Assembly: GCF_016863115.1 (NCBI RefSeq)
Contig: NZ_BOOG01000046.1
Coordinates: forward strand, 1 to 61,722
Direction: 5' to 3'
DNA from: Sphaerimonospora thailandensis
GTDB taxonomy: Bacteria > Actinomycetota > Actinomycetes > Streptosporangiales > Streptosporangiaceae
Length of the DNA stretch: 61,722 nucleotides
Shown here piece by piece: positions 53,456 to 61,323 of this stretch; position 1 is the stretch's first letter; every line of letters begins with the position of its first letter. The notes under the pieces were generated by a model, which did no database searches, was not told the DNA's origin, and was given only the letters and a program-made list of their open reading frames with translations. The translations under genes and the position numbers were made by a program.

Positions 53456-54991
53456 TCAATGCGTGACCATGTTGGGCAGCGCGAAAAACACGATCAAGGC
53501 GATGGCCAGGCAGATCAGGAAGCCGACCAGCTCCCACGCCCAGTCGTAGTGGCGGTCGCGGTTCCTGACGCGCTTGCTCCGCGCCCGCGCCGCCTTGGGC
53601 GCTCTGCTTTCCCCGGCGGTCTTGCTCTCGGTCTCCTTGGTGGTCGGGCCCTCACCGGCGGCCGGTGCGGAGCCGGACGTCGTCGAGCCGGACGTCGTCG
53701 AGCCGGACGTCGTCGAGCCGGACGTCGTCGAGCCGGGTGCGGCGAAGACGGGCGGCGGAGGGTCGACCTTGGCGGTGGTCCCGTGACCACGCCGCGTCTC
53801 CTGCCTGTCCGGGCTGTTCTCCCTCGGGGCGTTCTCCGACTCAAGGGGCCGGAACGCGTCGAACGGCTCGGTGGCGGGACCCGATGCCGCCGTCACGGGA
53901 AACCCGGACACGGGGGATTGGGCTGTGGGGGATGGGGTTGCGGGAGGGCCGGACCGGGTGGGCGTGACGTGCGCTGTGCCCGGCGCCGTGTCCGTCGCTG
54001 TGCCCGGCGTCGTTCCCGTCGCGTGGGACGCCGTCGTGTTCCCTGTCGTGTTCCCCACCGTGCCGCGTCGTCTGCGCGTACGGCTCTCGCCGAGCGCGGC
54101 CAGCAGCGAGCCGCGCAGCCTGGGCATGGGCTCGGTGGTGGCCTCATGCTTGGCCCTCCGTCTCGGCCTGGCCGAACCGAGCGCCTCGGTCTGAGCCGAG
54201 CCGGTCTGAGCCGAGCCGGTCGGGACCGCGTCGGTCGGGACCGCGTCGGCCGGGACCACGCAGGTGTTGCTGACCTGGTCGGGCGCGCTCAGCGGCAGCG
54301 GCCAGGACGGAGCGGTCGGCCAGAGCCGCTTGATCGGCAGCGGGGGAGCGGCATCGGCCGCACCGGGGTCCTGGTGAGGCAGCGATGACAGCACCCGGCC
54401 GCGTACGTCGGCGGAGGGCCGGCGCCAGGGCAGCCGGGCCAGCACGTCTTCGATCGGGGCGACGCCGATCGCGTCGTAGATCTCGGCCACATCCGGGGCG
54501 AGGTACGGCGCCGACCTGACGGCCGACACCGCGGTCGCCAGAGTCTGGGCGAAGCGATGCCTCGCTCCGGCCGTGAGATCCTCGGCCGTGTCCGCGGCGA
54601 CGTCCAGCACCAGAGACAGTTCGGGCTTCGTCAGCCCGCACACGGCGGACAGCAGCAGCACCTCACGCTGGTGCGGGCGGATGTCGCGGAACACCCGCTC
54701 GATGAGCGCGGTGGCGGGATCGACGGCCGAGTCGACGGCGGGCATGGCGTAGCTGACGTCCCGGCGGTAGATCTCCCGGCGGGCCAGCGCGTAGAGGACG
54801 GCGCGCGGCGGTTCCCCGAACGGCAGCGCGGCGAACACCGCCACGACGGCGTCGCCGGCCGACGTGGTCTCACCGAGTTGGTCGTGACAGTACGCGAACA
54901 GCCCGGCGGCGTGACGCTCGTAGAACTCGGCGACCAGATCGCTCCGGGAGTGCTTCCCGGTGAGCGGCTGACCGATGAGCGGTGTAGTCAC
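53456..54991 (-). CDS. membrane-anchored sigma-factor-like protein
   Basis: 511 residues from GTG 54991, with AGGAGG six bases upstream. The N-terminal half is ECF-sigma-like: a region 2-like helix pair (LVAEFYERHAAGLFAYCHDQ) and a region 4-like HTH (LLLSAVCGLTKPELSLVLDV). A long Pro/Thr/Ala-rich linker follows, holding five GSTTS units, and a single C-terminal transmembrane helix (LVGFLICLAIALIVFFALP). The polarity suggests the sigma part is cytoplasmic. Sigma proteins with a membrane tail are rare; it may be held inactive at the membrane and released by proteolysis, or be a degenerate sigma used as a scaffold. Confidence 0.75.
   Translation of the reverse strand: MTTPLIGQPLTGKHSRSDLVAEFYERHAAGLFAYCHDQLGETTSAGDAVVAVFAALPFGEPPRAVLYALARREIYRRDVSYAMPAVDSAVDPATALIERVFRDIRPHQREVLLLSAVCGLTKPELSLVLDVAADTAEDLTAGARHRFAQTLATAVSAVRSAPYLAPDVAEIYDAIGVAPIEDVLARLPWRRPSADVRGRVLSSLPHQDPGAADAAPPLPIKRLWPTAPSWPLPLSAPDQVSNTCVVPADAVPTDAVPTGSAQTGSAQTEALGSARPRRRAKHEATTEPMPRLRGSLLAALGESRTRRRRGTVGNTTGNTTASHATGTTPGTATDTAPGTAHVTPTRSGPPATPSPTAQSPVSGFPVTAASGPATEPFDAFRPLESENAPRENSPDRQETRRGHGTTAKVDPPPPVFAAPGSTTSGSTTSGSTTSGSTTSGSAPAAGEGPTTKETESKTAGESRAPKAARARSKRVRNRDRHYDWAWELVGFLICLAIALIVFFALPNMVTH
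53671..53730. repeat. 15-base coding repeat in the sigma-like gene
   Basis: AGCCGGACGTCGTCG is repeated four times in tandem (53671-53685, -53700, -53715, -53730). It encodes the GSTTS repeats of the linker on the minus strand. Confidence 0.95.
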
Positions 54992-55320
54992 GACCGCCTC
55001 CTGGGTGGTTCGGAGGGCAGACAGGAAGCCCGAGGCCAATCATGCCAAGACATCACGGGTCGGCGCACCTCAGATGCCCTATTGGTCGGCATATTGGGGG
55101 GCATTCGGTCAAGATCTCCGCGTATCATTCGTGTGTTCGAATTCAATGGCTGCTCGGACATGTCTACCTTACGGCCGTAGGCTGACGGTCAGGAGTCAAC
55201 AACAAAAGGGTCATCAAGACAACGGGCATCGGCACGAGGTCAGGGGCAGGGAGCAGGGACGATGCGGGGCTGAAGAGGCAGGAGTCGGGGCGGCGGGCCC
55301 GGCGGGCCGGCGGCGCGAGG
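54992..55320. other. 329-base divergent intergenic region before the osmolyte transporter
   Basis: It must hold promoters for the sigma-like gene and for the OpuC operon. The middle part (55130-55150) is AT-richer, with TTCGAATTC. No riboswitch-like conserved segments (ydaO or others) and no small gene were recognised. Confidence 0.5.
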
Positions 55321-56460
55321 GTGACCACGACCCGGCGGCGCCGGCGGGATCAGAACGACGGGACGAAATCCTTGATCATATTCGACGGTGTCACCAAGCG
55401 TTATCAGGACGGCACGGTCGCGGTGGACGACCTGAGCATGGAGGTGCCCGGCGGGGCGATCACCGTGCTCGTCGGGCCGTCCGGGTGCGGCAAGACCACC
55501 TCGCTGCGGATGATCAACCGCATGGTCGACGCCACCTCGGGCCGGATCCTGCTCGGCGGCCGGGACGTGCGGGAGATCGACCCGGCCACGTTGCGCCGGG
55601 GCATCGGATACGTGATCCAGCACGCCGGCCTGTTCCCGCACCGCAGGATCGTGGACAACGTGGCGACTGTGCCGTACCTGCTCGGCTGGAACAGGAAGAA
55701 GGCCCGGGCCCGCGCGATGGAACTGATCGAGCTTGTGGGCCTCGACCCGAAGCTGGCGACGCGCTATCCCTTCCAGCTCTCCGGCGGCCAGCAGCAGCGC
55801 GTCGGGGTGGCCAGGGCGCTCGCGGCCGACCCGCCCGTGCTGCTGATGGACGAGCCGTTCAGCGCCGTCGACCCGGTGGTGCGGACCGGACTGCAGGACG
55901 AGTTGCTGCGTCTCCAGTCCGAGTTGCGGAAGACGATCGTGTTCGTCACCCACGACATCGACGAGGCGATCAAACTGGGCGACACCGTGGCCGTCCTCCA
56001 TACGGGAGGCAGACTCGCCCAGATGGCCGGACCGGCCACGCTGCTCAGCGAACCGGTCGACGGTTTCGTCCGCGAGTTCCTCGGCCGGGACCGCGGCATC
56101 CGGCGGCTGTCCTTCATCTCCGCCAAGGACGTCCGGCTCGACCCGGCGCCCGCCGATCTCGCCGTCGGCGGCGACGACCGCCCGATCGGGCTGCGTGTCG
56201 ACGGCAGGCTCGTGCCGTACGGAACCTTCGATCCGGAGAGCGACTCGATGCGCGCGGCGCTGGACGCGGCGCTGCTGTCGCCCGACGGCACGGCCGTGGC
56301 GGTCGACGGAGACGGCCGCGTGCTGGGCGTGGCGACGCGGGAGGCGCTCGACGCCGTGCTGCGGAAATACGCCGGAGGCCTCCCTGACCAGAGAGCACCG
56401 GCCGATCAGAGAGCACCGGCCGATCAGAGAGCACCGGCCGGCGAGGGATCACCGGCATGA
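55321..56460 (+). CDS. opuCA: glycine betaine/osmolyte ABC transporter, ATPase
   Basis: 379 residues. Walker A is VGPSGCGKTTS, the signature LSGGQQQRVGVARAL, Walker B LLMDEPFSAVD and the switch His in VFVTHDIDEA. A C-terminal regulatory region with one CBS-like part follows (about 265-360), then DQRAPA repeated three times. It powers uptake of betaine, choline or carnitine for osmoprotection with the three following genes, to which it is joined by a 4-base overlap. The GTG start at 55321 has GAGG touching it; a later start is possible. Confidence 0.92.
   Translation: MTTTRRRRRDQNDGTKSLIIFDGVTKRYQDGTVAVDDLSMEVPGGAITVLVGPSGCGKTTSLRMINRMVDATSGRILLGGRDVREIDPATLRRGIGYVIQHAGLFPHRRIVDNVATVPYLLGWNRKKARARAMELIELVGLDPKLATRYPFQLSGGQQQRVGVARALAADPPVLLMDEPFSAVDPVVRTGLQDELLRLQSELRKTIVFVTHDIDEAIKLGDTVAVLHTGGRLAQMAGPATLLSEPVDGFVREFLGRDRGIRRLSFISAKDVRLDPAPADLAVGGDDRPIGLRVDGRLVPYGTFDPESDSMRAALDAALLSPDGTAVAVDGDGRVLGVATREALDAVLRKYAGGLPDQRAPADQRAPADQRAPAGEGSPA
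56386..56439. repeat. 18-base coding repeat at the 3' end of opuCA
   Basis: Three tandem units (56386-56403, 56404-56421, 56422-56439), identical except one base, each encoding DQRAPA. Confidence 0.95.
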
Positions 56461-57134
56461 AGAGCGAACCGCTGATCCGCTGGGACTGGATCACGCGGAA
56501 CTGGGACAACGGCAGCCCGTCCGCGATCAGCACGCTGCTGGAGAGCCACCTCCTGATGGCCTTCGTCCCGGTGCTGCTCGGGCTGCTCGTCGCCCTGCCG
56601 CTCGGCCTGGCCTGCGCGCGCTGGCCCCGCCTCTACCAGCCCACCGCCGGCCTGGTGAACGTGATGTACGCGCTGCCGTCGCTCGTGCTTTTCTCGATCT
56701 TCCTGTCCGTCACCGGGCTGACCCCGGCGACCGTCATCATCCCGCTGACGTTCTTCACACTGGCCGTGCTGATCCCGGCGGTGGTGGACGGGCTGGCCTC
56801 GGTGCCCGACCACGTGCGGCAGTCGGCGGTGGCGATGGGCTTCCGGCCGCTGCGCCGCCTGCTCCAGGTCGAGTTGCCGGTCGCCGTACCGGTGGTCCTG
56901 GCGGGTACGCGGGTGGCGACGGTGTCGAGCATCAGCCTGGTCAGCGTGGGCGCGCTGATCGGGCAGGGCGGCCTCGGCGAGCTCTTCATGGACGGGTGGC
57001 AGCGCCAGTTCTACACCCCGATCATCGTGGGAATCGCGCTCATCGTGCTGCTCGCCGTGCTCGCCGACGGCCTGCTCGTGCTCGCCCAACGGTTGCTCAC
57101 CCCATGGTCCCGGGCATGGAGGGACGCGCGATGA
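56457..57134 (+). CDS. opuCB: osmolyte ABC transporter permease 1
   Basis: 225 residues with about six membrane helices. The permease EAA-type loop is VRQSAVAMGFRPLRRLLQVE and GALIGQGGLGELF lies in the region conserved in OpuC/ProW permeases. It overlaps the ATPase gene by four bases and the second permease gene by four. Confidence 0.9.
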   Translation: MKSEPLIRWDWITRNWDNGSPSAISTLLESHLLMAFVPVLLGLLVALPLGLACARWPRLYQPTAGLVNVMYALPSLVLFSIFLSVTGLTPATVIIPLTFFTLAVLIPAVVDGLASVPDHVRQSAVAMGFRPLRRLLQVELPVAVPVVLAGTRVATVSSISLVSVGALIGQGGLGELFMDGWQRQFYTPIIVGIALIVLLAVLADGLLVLAQRLLTPWSRAWRDAR

Positions 57135-57793
57135 GCTGGCTGATCGACTTCTTCGGGAACGCGGCCAACTGGTCCGGCCCGTACGGCATTCCCGTCCGGC
57201 TGCTGGAGCACCTGGAGTTCTCCGGGGTGGCGTTCCTGATCGCGGCCCTGATCGCCGTGCCGCTCGGCATGTTGACCGGACACACGGGCCGGGGCGCATT
57301 GATCGTCGTCGTCTCGGCGAACGCCGCCCGTGCCCTGCCCACGCTCGGGCTGCTCGTGCTCGTCGTGTTGCTGGCGGGCGTCGGCACCGCGGCGCCGGTC
57401 CTGATCCCGCTGATCGTGCTGGCCGTTCCGCCGATCCTCGTCAACACCCATGAGGGCATCCGCGGAGTGGACCCCGACCTGCGCGACGCGGCGTACGGCA
57501 TGGGCCTGCGCGGCCGGCAGGTCCTCTTCCGGGCGCTGGTCCCGGTCGCGCTGCCGCTGATCCTGCTCGGCCTGCGGCTCGCCGCGATCCAGGTGGTGTC
57601 GACGGCCACGATCGCGGCGTTCGTGGGGCTGGGCGGACTCGGGCGGTTCATCATCGACGGCATCGCCACCAAGACGTACGCCGACGTCATCGGGGGAGCG
57701 GTCCTCGTGGCCGCGCTCGCGCTGGCCGTCCAACTCGGTTTCACGCTGCTCCAGCGGGTGACCGTCTCGCCGGGAGTGCGTAACCTCCGTTGA
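57131..57793 (+). CDS. opuCD: osmolyte ABC transporter permease 2
   Basis: 220 residues with about six membrane helices. The EAA-like loop is DAAYGMGLRGRQVLFRALVP and AFVGLGGLGRFIIDGI follows. The ATG overlaps the first permease stop (ATGA). The two permeases form the heteromeric channel. Confidence 0.9.
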   Translation: MSWLIDFFGNAANWSGPYGIPVRLLEHLEFSGVAFLIAALIAVPLGMLTGHTGRGALIVVVSANAARALPTLGLLVLVVLLAGVGTAAPVLIPLIVLAVPPILVNTHEGIRGVDPDLRDAAYGMGLRGRQVLFRALVPVALPLILLGLRLAAIQVVSTATIAAFVGLGGLGRFIIDGIATKTYADVIGGAVLVAALALAVQLGFTLLQRVTVSPGVRNLR

Positions 57794-57832
57794 TCTGTTA
57801 ACTTCTCCTACTTTTCCGACTTGAAGGGATTC

Positions 57833-58753
57833 ATGATGATCCGACGCATCCTCGGCGCGACCGCCGTAGCCCTGGTGACGACGCTCGCCTTATCCGCCTG
57901 TGGCGGCGCCGACCCGCTGAACACCGCCGCGGGGTCGGCTGACTCCGCCACCTCGAGCGGACTGGCCGGCCCGGTCGTCGTCGGCTCCTTCGACTTCCCC
58001 GAGAGCGTCCTGCTCGCCTCGATCTACGCGCAGGCGCTGCGTGCCAAGGGCATCACGGTCGAGGAGAAGCCCAACATCGGCAGCCGCGAGGTCGTGTACG
58101 ACCAGATCAAGAGCGGCGGACTGACCGTTCTGCCCGAATACGTCGGCTCGCTGCTGGCGTTCGTCGACAAGAACAGCACGGCCAGGTCCCAGAGGGAGAT
58201 CATGGCCGAAGTGAGGGCGAAGCTCCCGGCCGAACTCGTGCTTCTGGCACCGTCGGCCGCCGAGGACAAGAACTCGCTGAGCGTGAGCAGGAAGACCGCC
58301 GACAAGTACGGCCTGGCCACGATGGAGGACCTGGCCAAGGTGTCGAAGAACTTCGTCGTCGGCGGACCGCCCGAGTTCAAGCAGCGCCAGGAGGAGAACC
58401 TCAAGACCGTCTACGGCATCGAGTTCAAGCAGTGGAAGCCGACGGGCGCGACCACCGCTGACGCGATCAAGGGCGGCACGATCCAGGTCGGCAACGTGTT
58501 CACCACCGACCCCAAGATCGTGCTGAACGACCTGGTGCCGCTGCAGGACACCAAGAACGCCTTCGGCGCCGAGAACGTCACCCCTCTGGTCTACCGGGCG
58601 GGGGTCGACGCCGAGGTCACCTCGACCCTCGATGACATCTCGGCCAAGCTCGACACCGCCACGCTCGTGTCGTTGATGAAGCGGATCGCCGTCGACAAGG
58701 ATGATCCTCCGGTGGTGGCCAAGGACTGGCTGACCCAGAACGGGCTCCTCTGA
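57833..58753 (+). CDS. opuCC: osmolyte-binding lipoprotein of the ABC transporter
   Basis: 306 residues from ATG 57833 (GAAGGGA five bases upstream). The signal peptide with lipobox TLALSACGG places the mature protein on the outer face of the membrane. VVVGSFDFPESVLLASIYAQ, EKPNIGSREVVYDQI and LPEYVGSLLAF are characteristic of OpuAC/ProX-type binding proteins for quaternary amines. It completes the operon. Confidence 0.92.
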   Translation: MMIRRILGATAVALVTTLALSACGGADPLNTAAGSADSATSSGLAGPVVVGSFDFPESVLLASIYAQALRAKGITVEEKPNIGSREVVYDQIKSGGLTVLPEYVGSLLAFVDKNSTARSQREIMAEVRAKLPAELVLLAPSAAEDKNSLSVSRKTADKYGLATMEDLAKVSKNFVVGGPPEFKQRQEENLKTVYGIEFKQWKPTGATTADAIKGGTIQVGNVFTTDPKIVLNDLVPLQDTKNAFGAENVTPLVYRAGVDAEVTSTLDDISAKLDTATLVSLMKRIAVDKDDPPVVAKDWLTQNGLL

Positions 58754-58794
58754 CCCGTCCGGATGGCCCGACCAGACAGGAAGGAGTGAGCTCG

Positions 58795-59277
58795 TTGCGC
58801 GGATTGTTCACCGAGGCCATGGCCCAGGCGGCGGCCGGGGTGGCGGTGGTCACCGTACGGGACGGCCGCGACGACCTCGGCGTCACCGTGACGTCCCTGA
58901 CGTCGGTATCGCTCGATCCTCCCCTCGTGCTGGTCGGTCTCACCTCGACGAGCTATCTGACCGAGGTGCTGCTGCGCCGGGACCGGTGGGCGGCCAGCCT
59001 GCTCGCCGACGGCCAGCAGGCGATCGCCTCGCGGTTCGCCGCGGCCGGTCGGCCCGGCGCGCGCCTGCTGCTGTCGGGGGCCGCCCACCATCGCGGCCCC
59101 CACAGCGACGCGCTCGTCGTGGACGGCGGCGTCGCCGCGATCGAGGTCGAGACGACGCAGGTGGTCCCGGCGGGCGACCACACCCTGTTCATCGCGGAGG
59201 TCCGCAACATCGATTACGTCAATGCCGCGAAAGCCCCATTCGTCCGACTGCGCGGCCGGTATCGTCCGGTTCTCTGA
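58795..59277 (+). CDS. flavin reductase domain protein
   Basis: 160 residues from TTG 58795, eight bases after GGAG; a GTG at 58786 lies too close to that site. AMAQAAAGVAVVTVRDG, GVTVTSLTSVSLDPPLVLVG and ASRFAAAG are the FMN/FAD-binding split-barrel of flavin reductases that feed two-component monooxygenases. No monooxygenase is adjacent. It starts 41 bases after the transporter operon and may be part of it. Confidence 0.88.
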   Translation: MRGLFTEAMAQAAAGVAVVTVRDGRDDLGVTVTSLTSVSLDPPLVLVGLTSTSYLTEVLLRRDRWAASLLADGQQAIASRFAAAGRPGARLLLSGAAHHRGPHSDALVVDGGVAAIEVETTQVVPAGDHTLFIAEVRNIDYVNAAKAPFVRLRGRYRPVL

Positions 59278-59313
59278 CGACGTGATCGCGATTTCCACCG
59301 ATGTGAGGTCTTC

Positions 59314-61158
59314 ATGCGCGTTTTTCTCGCCGTGGCGAGCAAAGGCGGCGGCTCCGCCGAGCCGCTGCTCGACAGCGTGATCCGGCAGGCGGAGGACCTG
59401 ATCGAGCAGGCTTTCCCGGTGCCCGCGGACACCGTGACCTCGGCTCGGCACCGATTTCCCGGGGCCGTACTGCTCGGCTGGGGAAACGAGGGCGACAGCC
59501 GTACCCGGCCCGAGCTCGTGACCGCGACGCGGGACGCGGCCATCGGCGTCACCGGGCGGTTGCTCGACTGGGACGACGTGGGGAGGCTGCTCGGCCCGTC
59601 CTCGTCGGGCCTGTCGATGGGGGAGATCGCGCTCGGCACGCGCGGGTGTTTCTCCGCCATCAGGATCGAGCCGGGCGGGCTGACGGCCGTCACCGACATG
59701 ACGCGGGCCTGCGGGATCTTCTACGCGCAGACCCCGGAGCTGCACATCGTCGGAAACCGCGCGCTTCTCGTGCACCTGGTGGCCCGGGGCGGCGGTCCGG
59801 TGGCCTGGGACGTACGGGCCCTGCAGTCGATGGTGCGTCAGGGCTACTTCCTGTCCGACGAGACCCCGTTCGAGGGGGTCGCCGCGCTGCCCCCGTCGTC
59901 GACGCTCGAGGTGCGCGACGGCACCGGCCACGAACGGATCAGGCGGATCACGACGGTGCCGCTGCCCACGGCAGGTCCCGTGCCGACATCGTCCCGGGGC
60001 AGGCGTGCCGCGATCGAGGGCCTGGCCGAGGCGCTGGTGGAGACGGTCCGGCCGCTCACCGACCAGGTCAACCTGGCGCTCACCGGAGGACGCGACAGCC
60101 GGCTGATGGCGGCGCTTCTCCACGCGGCCGGGGTGCCGTTCCGGGCGACCACCAACGGCCTGGACGACCACCCGGACGTCGTGATCGCCCGGCGGATCGC
60201 CGCCAAGCTCGGCGTCGAGCACAACGTGATCGCGCCCAAGCGAACGGAGCGGCGCGACGCGGTGCTGGTGGAGCATCCGCTGCGCCGTACCCACGAGGTG
60301 CTGCGCACGTGTGAGGGTATGACCTCCGCATACGAGAGCATCGTCGAATACCTGCCCTACAGCTCGAAGCTCACCATGTCCGGGCAGAGTGGGGAGATCC
60401 TGCGCGGCGGCTTCCTCTACAGTCAGGGAAATCCCGCGCCGGCCGCGATGCGGCGCCGGGTGGACGCGTTCTTCCTGAAGGACGAGGCCTTTTTCACCGA
60501 CGACGCCAACGCCCATGCCCGCGAGCTCGCCACGCCCTGGCGCGAACGCGCCGAGACCGATCCCGCCGGGGCGCTCGACCACATATACGTCACCTATCGG
60601 GTGGGCAGATGGCACGCGGCGGCGCGCGCCGGATCGCTGCGCAGGGGCGACGCCGTGCAGCCGTTCCTCGACAACCGGGTGGTGGGGGCGGCGCTCGCCC
60701 TCGACCCGCTGTGGCGCCGCTCGGAGGAGGTCGTCCACGAACTGATCGGCATCTTCGCGCCGCGGCTTCGGGGGATCCCGCTCGAGGGCGCCGAGTGGAG
60801 GTTCCGGGCCGAGCGCACCCCCTCGAGGTGGGAGTCGCTGCTCGCCCGCCGCCGGTCGTCCACGCCCAAGAAGCCGGCCGCGCCCAAGCCGAAGGGCGGC
60901 GGAAGCAGTTGGAACTGGCGGACCAGCCCGGGAGAACGGCTGACCGCGGTGCTCCGCGACGGCGTGCTCGGCAACGGCGTGCTCTGGGACCTCGTCAGGA
61001 AGGACGCCGTCGAGGAGATGTTCGCCGCGCCCGTGGTCAAGCAGCCCGCCCTCGCCTGGAACCTCTACACGGTCGGCGCGATGCTGTCCGGGGCCTACCC
61101 CGGCGACGCCCCCGGGGACCTCGACCCCATCGAGGTGCTCATCCCGTCGACAAGCTGA
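59314..61158 (+). CDS. asparagine-synthetase-like ATP-dependent ligase without glutaminase Cys
   Basis: 614 residues. An N-terminal Ntn-like region (1-225, FSAIRIEPGGLTAVTDMTRA, GIFYAQTPELHIVGNRALLV) is followed by a PP-loop synthetase domain with NLALTGGRDSRLMAALLHA. Asparagine synthetases start with Cys2, the glutaminase nucleophile; this protein begins MRVFLAV, so glutamine cannot be used in that way. The C-terminal 100 residues contain a Lys/Pro-rich insert (KKPAAPKPKGGG). Relatives include amide or lactam forming enzymes of natural products and cell-envelope glycan loci. The substrate is unknown. Confidence 0.82.
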   Translation: MRVFLAVASKGGGSAEPLLDSVIRQAEDLIEQAFPVPADTVTSARHRFPGAVLLGWGNEGDSRTRPELVTATRDAAIGVTGRLLDWDDVGRLLGPSSSGLSMGEIALGTRGCFSAIRIEPGGLTAVTDMTRACGIFYAQTPELHIVGNRALLVHLVARGGGPVAWDVRALQSMVRQGYFLSDETPFEGVAALPPSSTLEVRDGTGHERIRRITTVPLPTAGPVPTSSRGRRAAIEGLAEALVETVRPLTDQVNLALTGGRDSRLMAALLHAAGVPFRATTNGLDDHPDVVIARRIAAKLGVEHNVIAPKRTERRDAVLVEHPLRRTHEVLRTCEGMTSAYESIVEYLPYSSKLTMSGQSGEILRGGFLYSQGNPAPAAMRRRVDAFFLKDEAFFTDDANAHARELATPWRERAETDPAGALDHIYVTYRVGRWHAAARAGSLRRGDAVQPFLDNRVVGAALALDPLWRRSEEVVHELIGIFAPRLRGIPLEGAEWRFRAERTPSRWESLLARRRSSTPKKPAAPKPKGGGSSWNWRTSPGERLTAVLRDGVLGNGVLWDLVRKDAVEEMFAAPVVKQPALAWNLYTVGAMLSGAYPGDAPGDLDPIEVLIPSTS

Positions 61159-61271
61159 TCCGCGGCCGCGGATCCGATCGGGAATGCCTTAGCGGAGTCT
61201 TAAACGGAGATTAACCGGCGACTCGGGTGTTGACCGCCGGCTGACGTGAACGTAAGCTCCAGGATTAACTG

Positions 61272-61288
61272 ATAGGAAACTTTCCTAT
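61272..61288. promoter_or_regulatory. palindrome ATAGGAAACTTTCCTAT upstream of the chitin-binding gene
   Basis: Perfect 8-base arms around one base, 36 bases before the TTG start. Similar AGGAAA-n-TTTCCT elements lie before many secreted polysaccharide-binding protein genes of actinomycetes (recalled). A half site, GTTTCC, follows at 61291. Confidence 0.7.
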
Positions 61289-61323
61289 GAGTTTCCGGGA
61301 CACCCCCCTACCTGGAGCTACTC

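Noticed and set aside
54992-55320. A ydaO-type (c-di-AMP) riboswitch before the osmolyte transporter
   Set aside because: No conserved riboswitch segments or pairing pattern were found in the gap.
58591-60738. A 715-codon open frame opposite the transporter lipoprotein, flavin reductase and AsnB-like genes
   Set aside because: It lies antisense across three well-supported genes, with low-complexity Arg/Gly/His composition.
61157-61174. An 18-base perfect palindrome at the stop codon of the AsnB-like gene as terminator
   Set aside because: GATCCGCGGCCGCGGATC has no loop and no T tract; it is best seen as a chance GC-rich palindrome.
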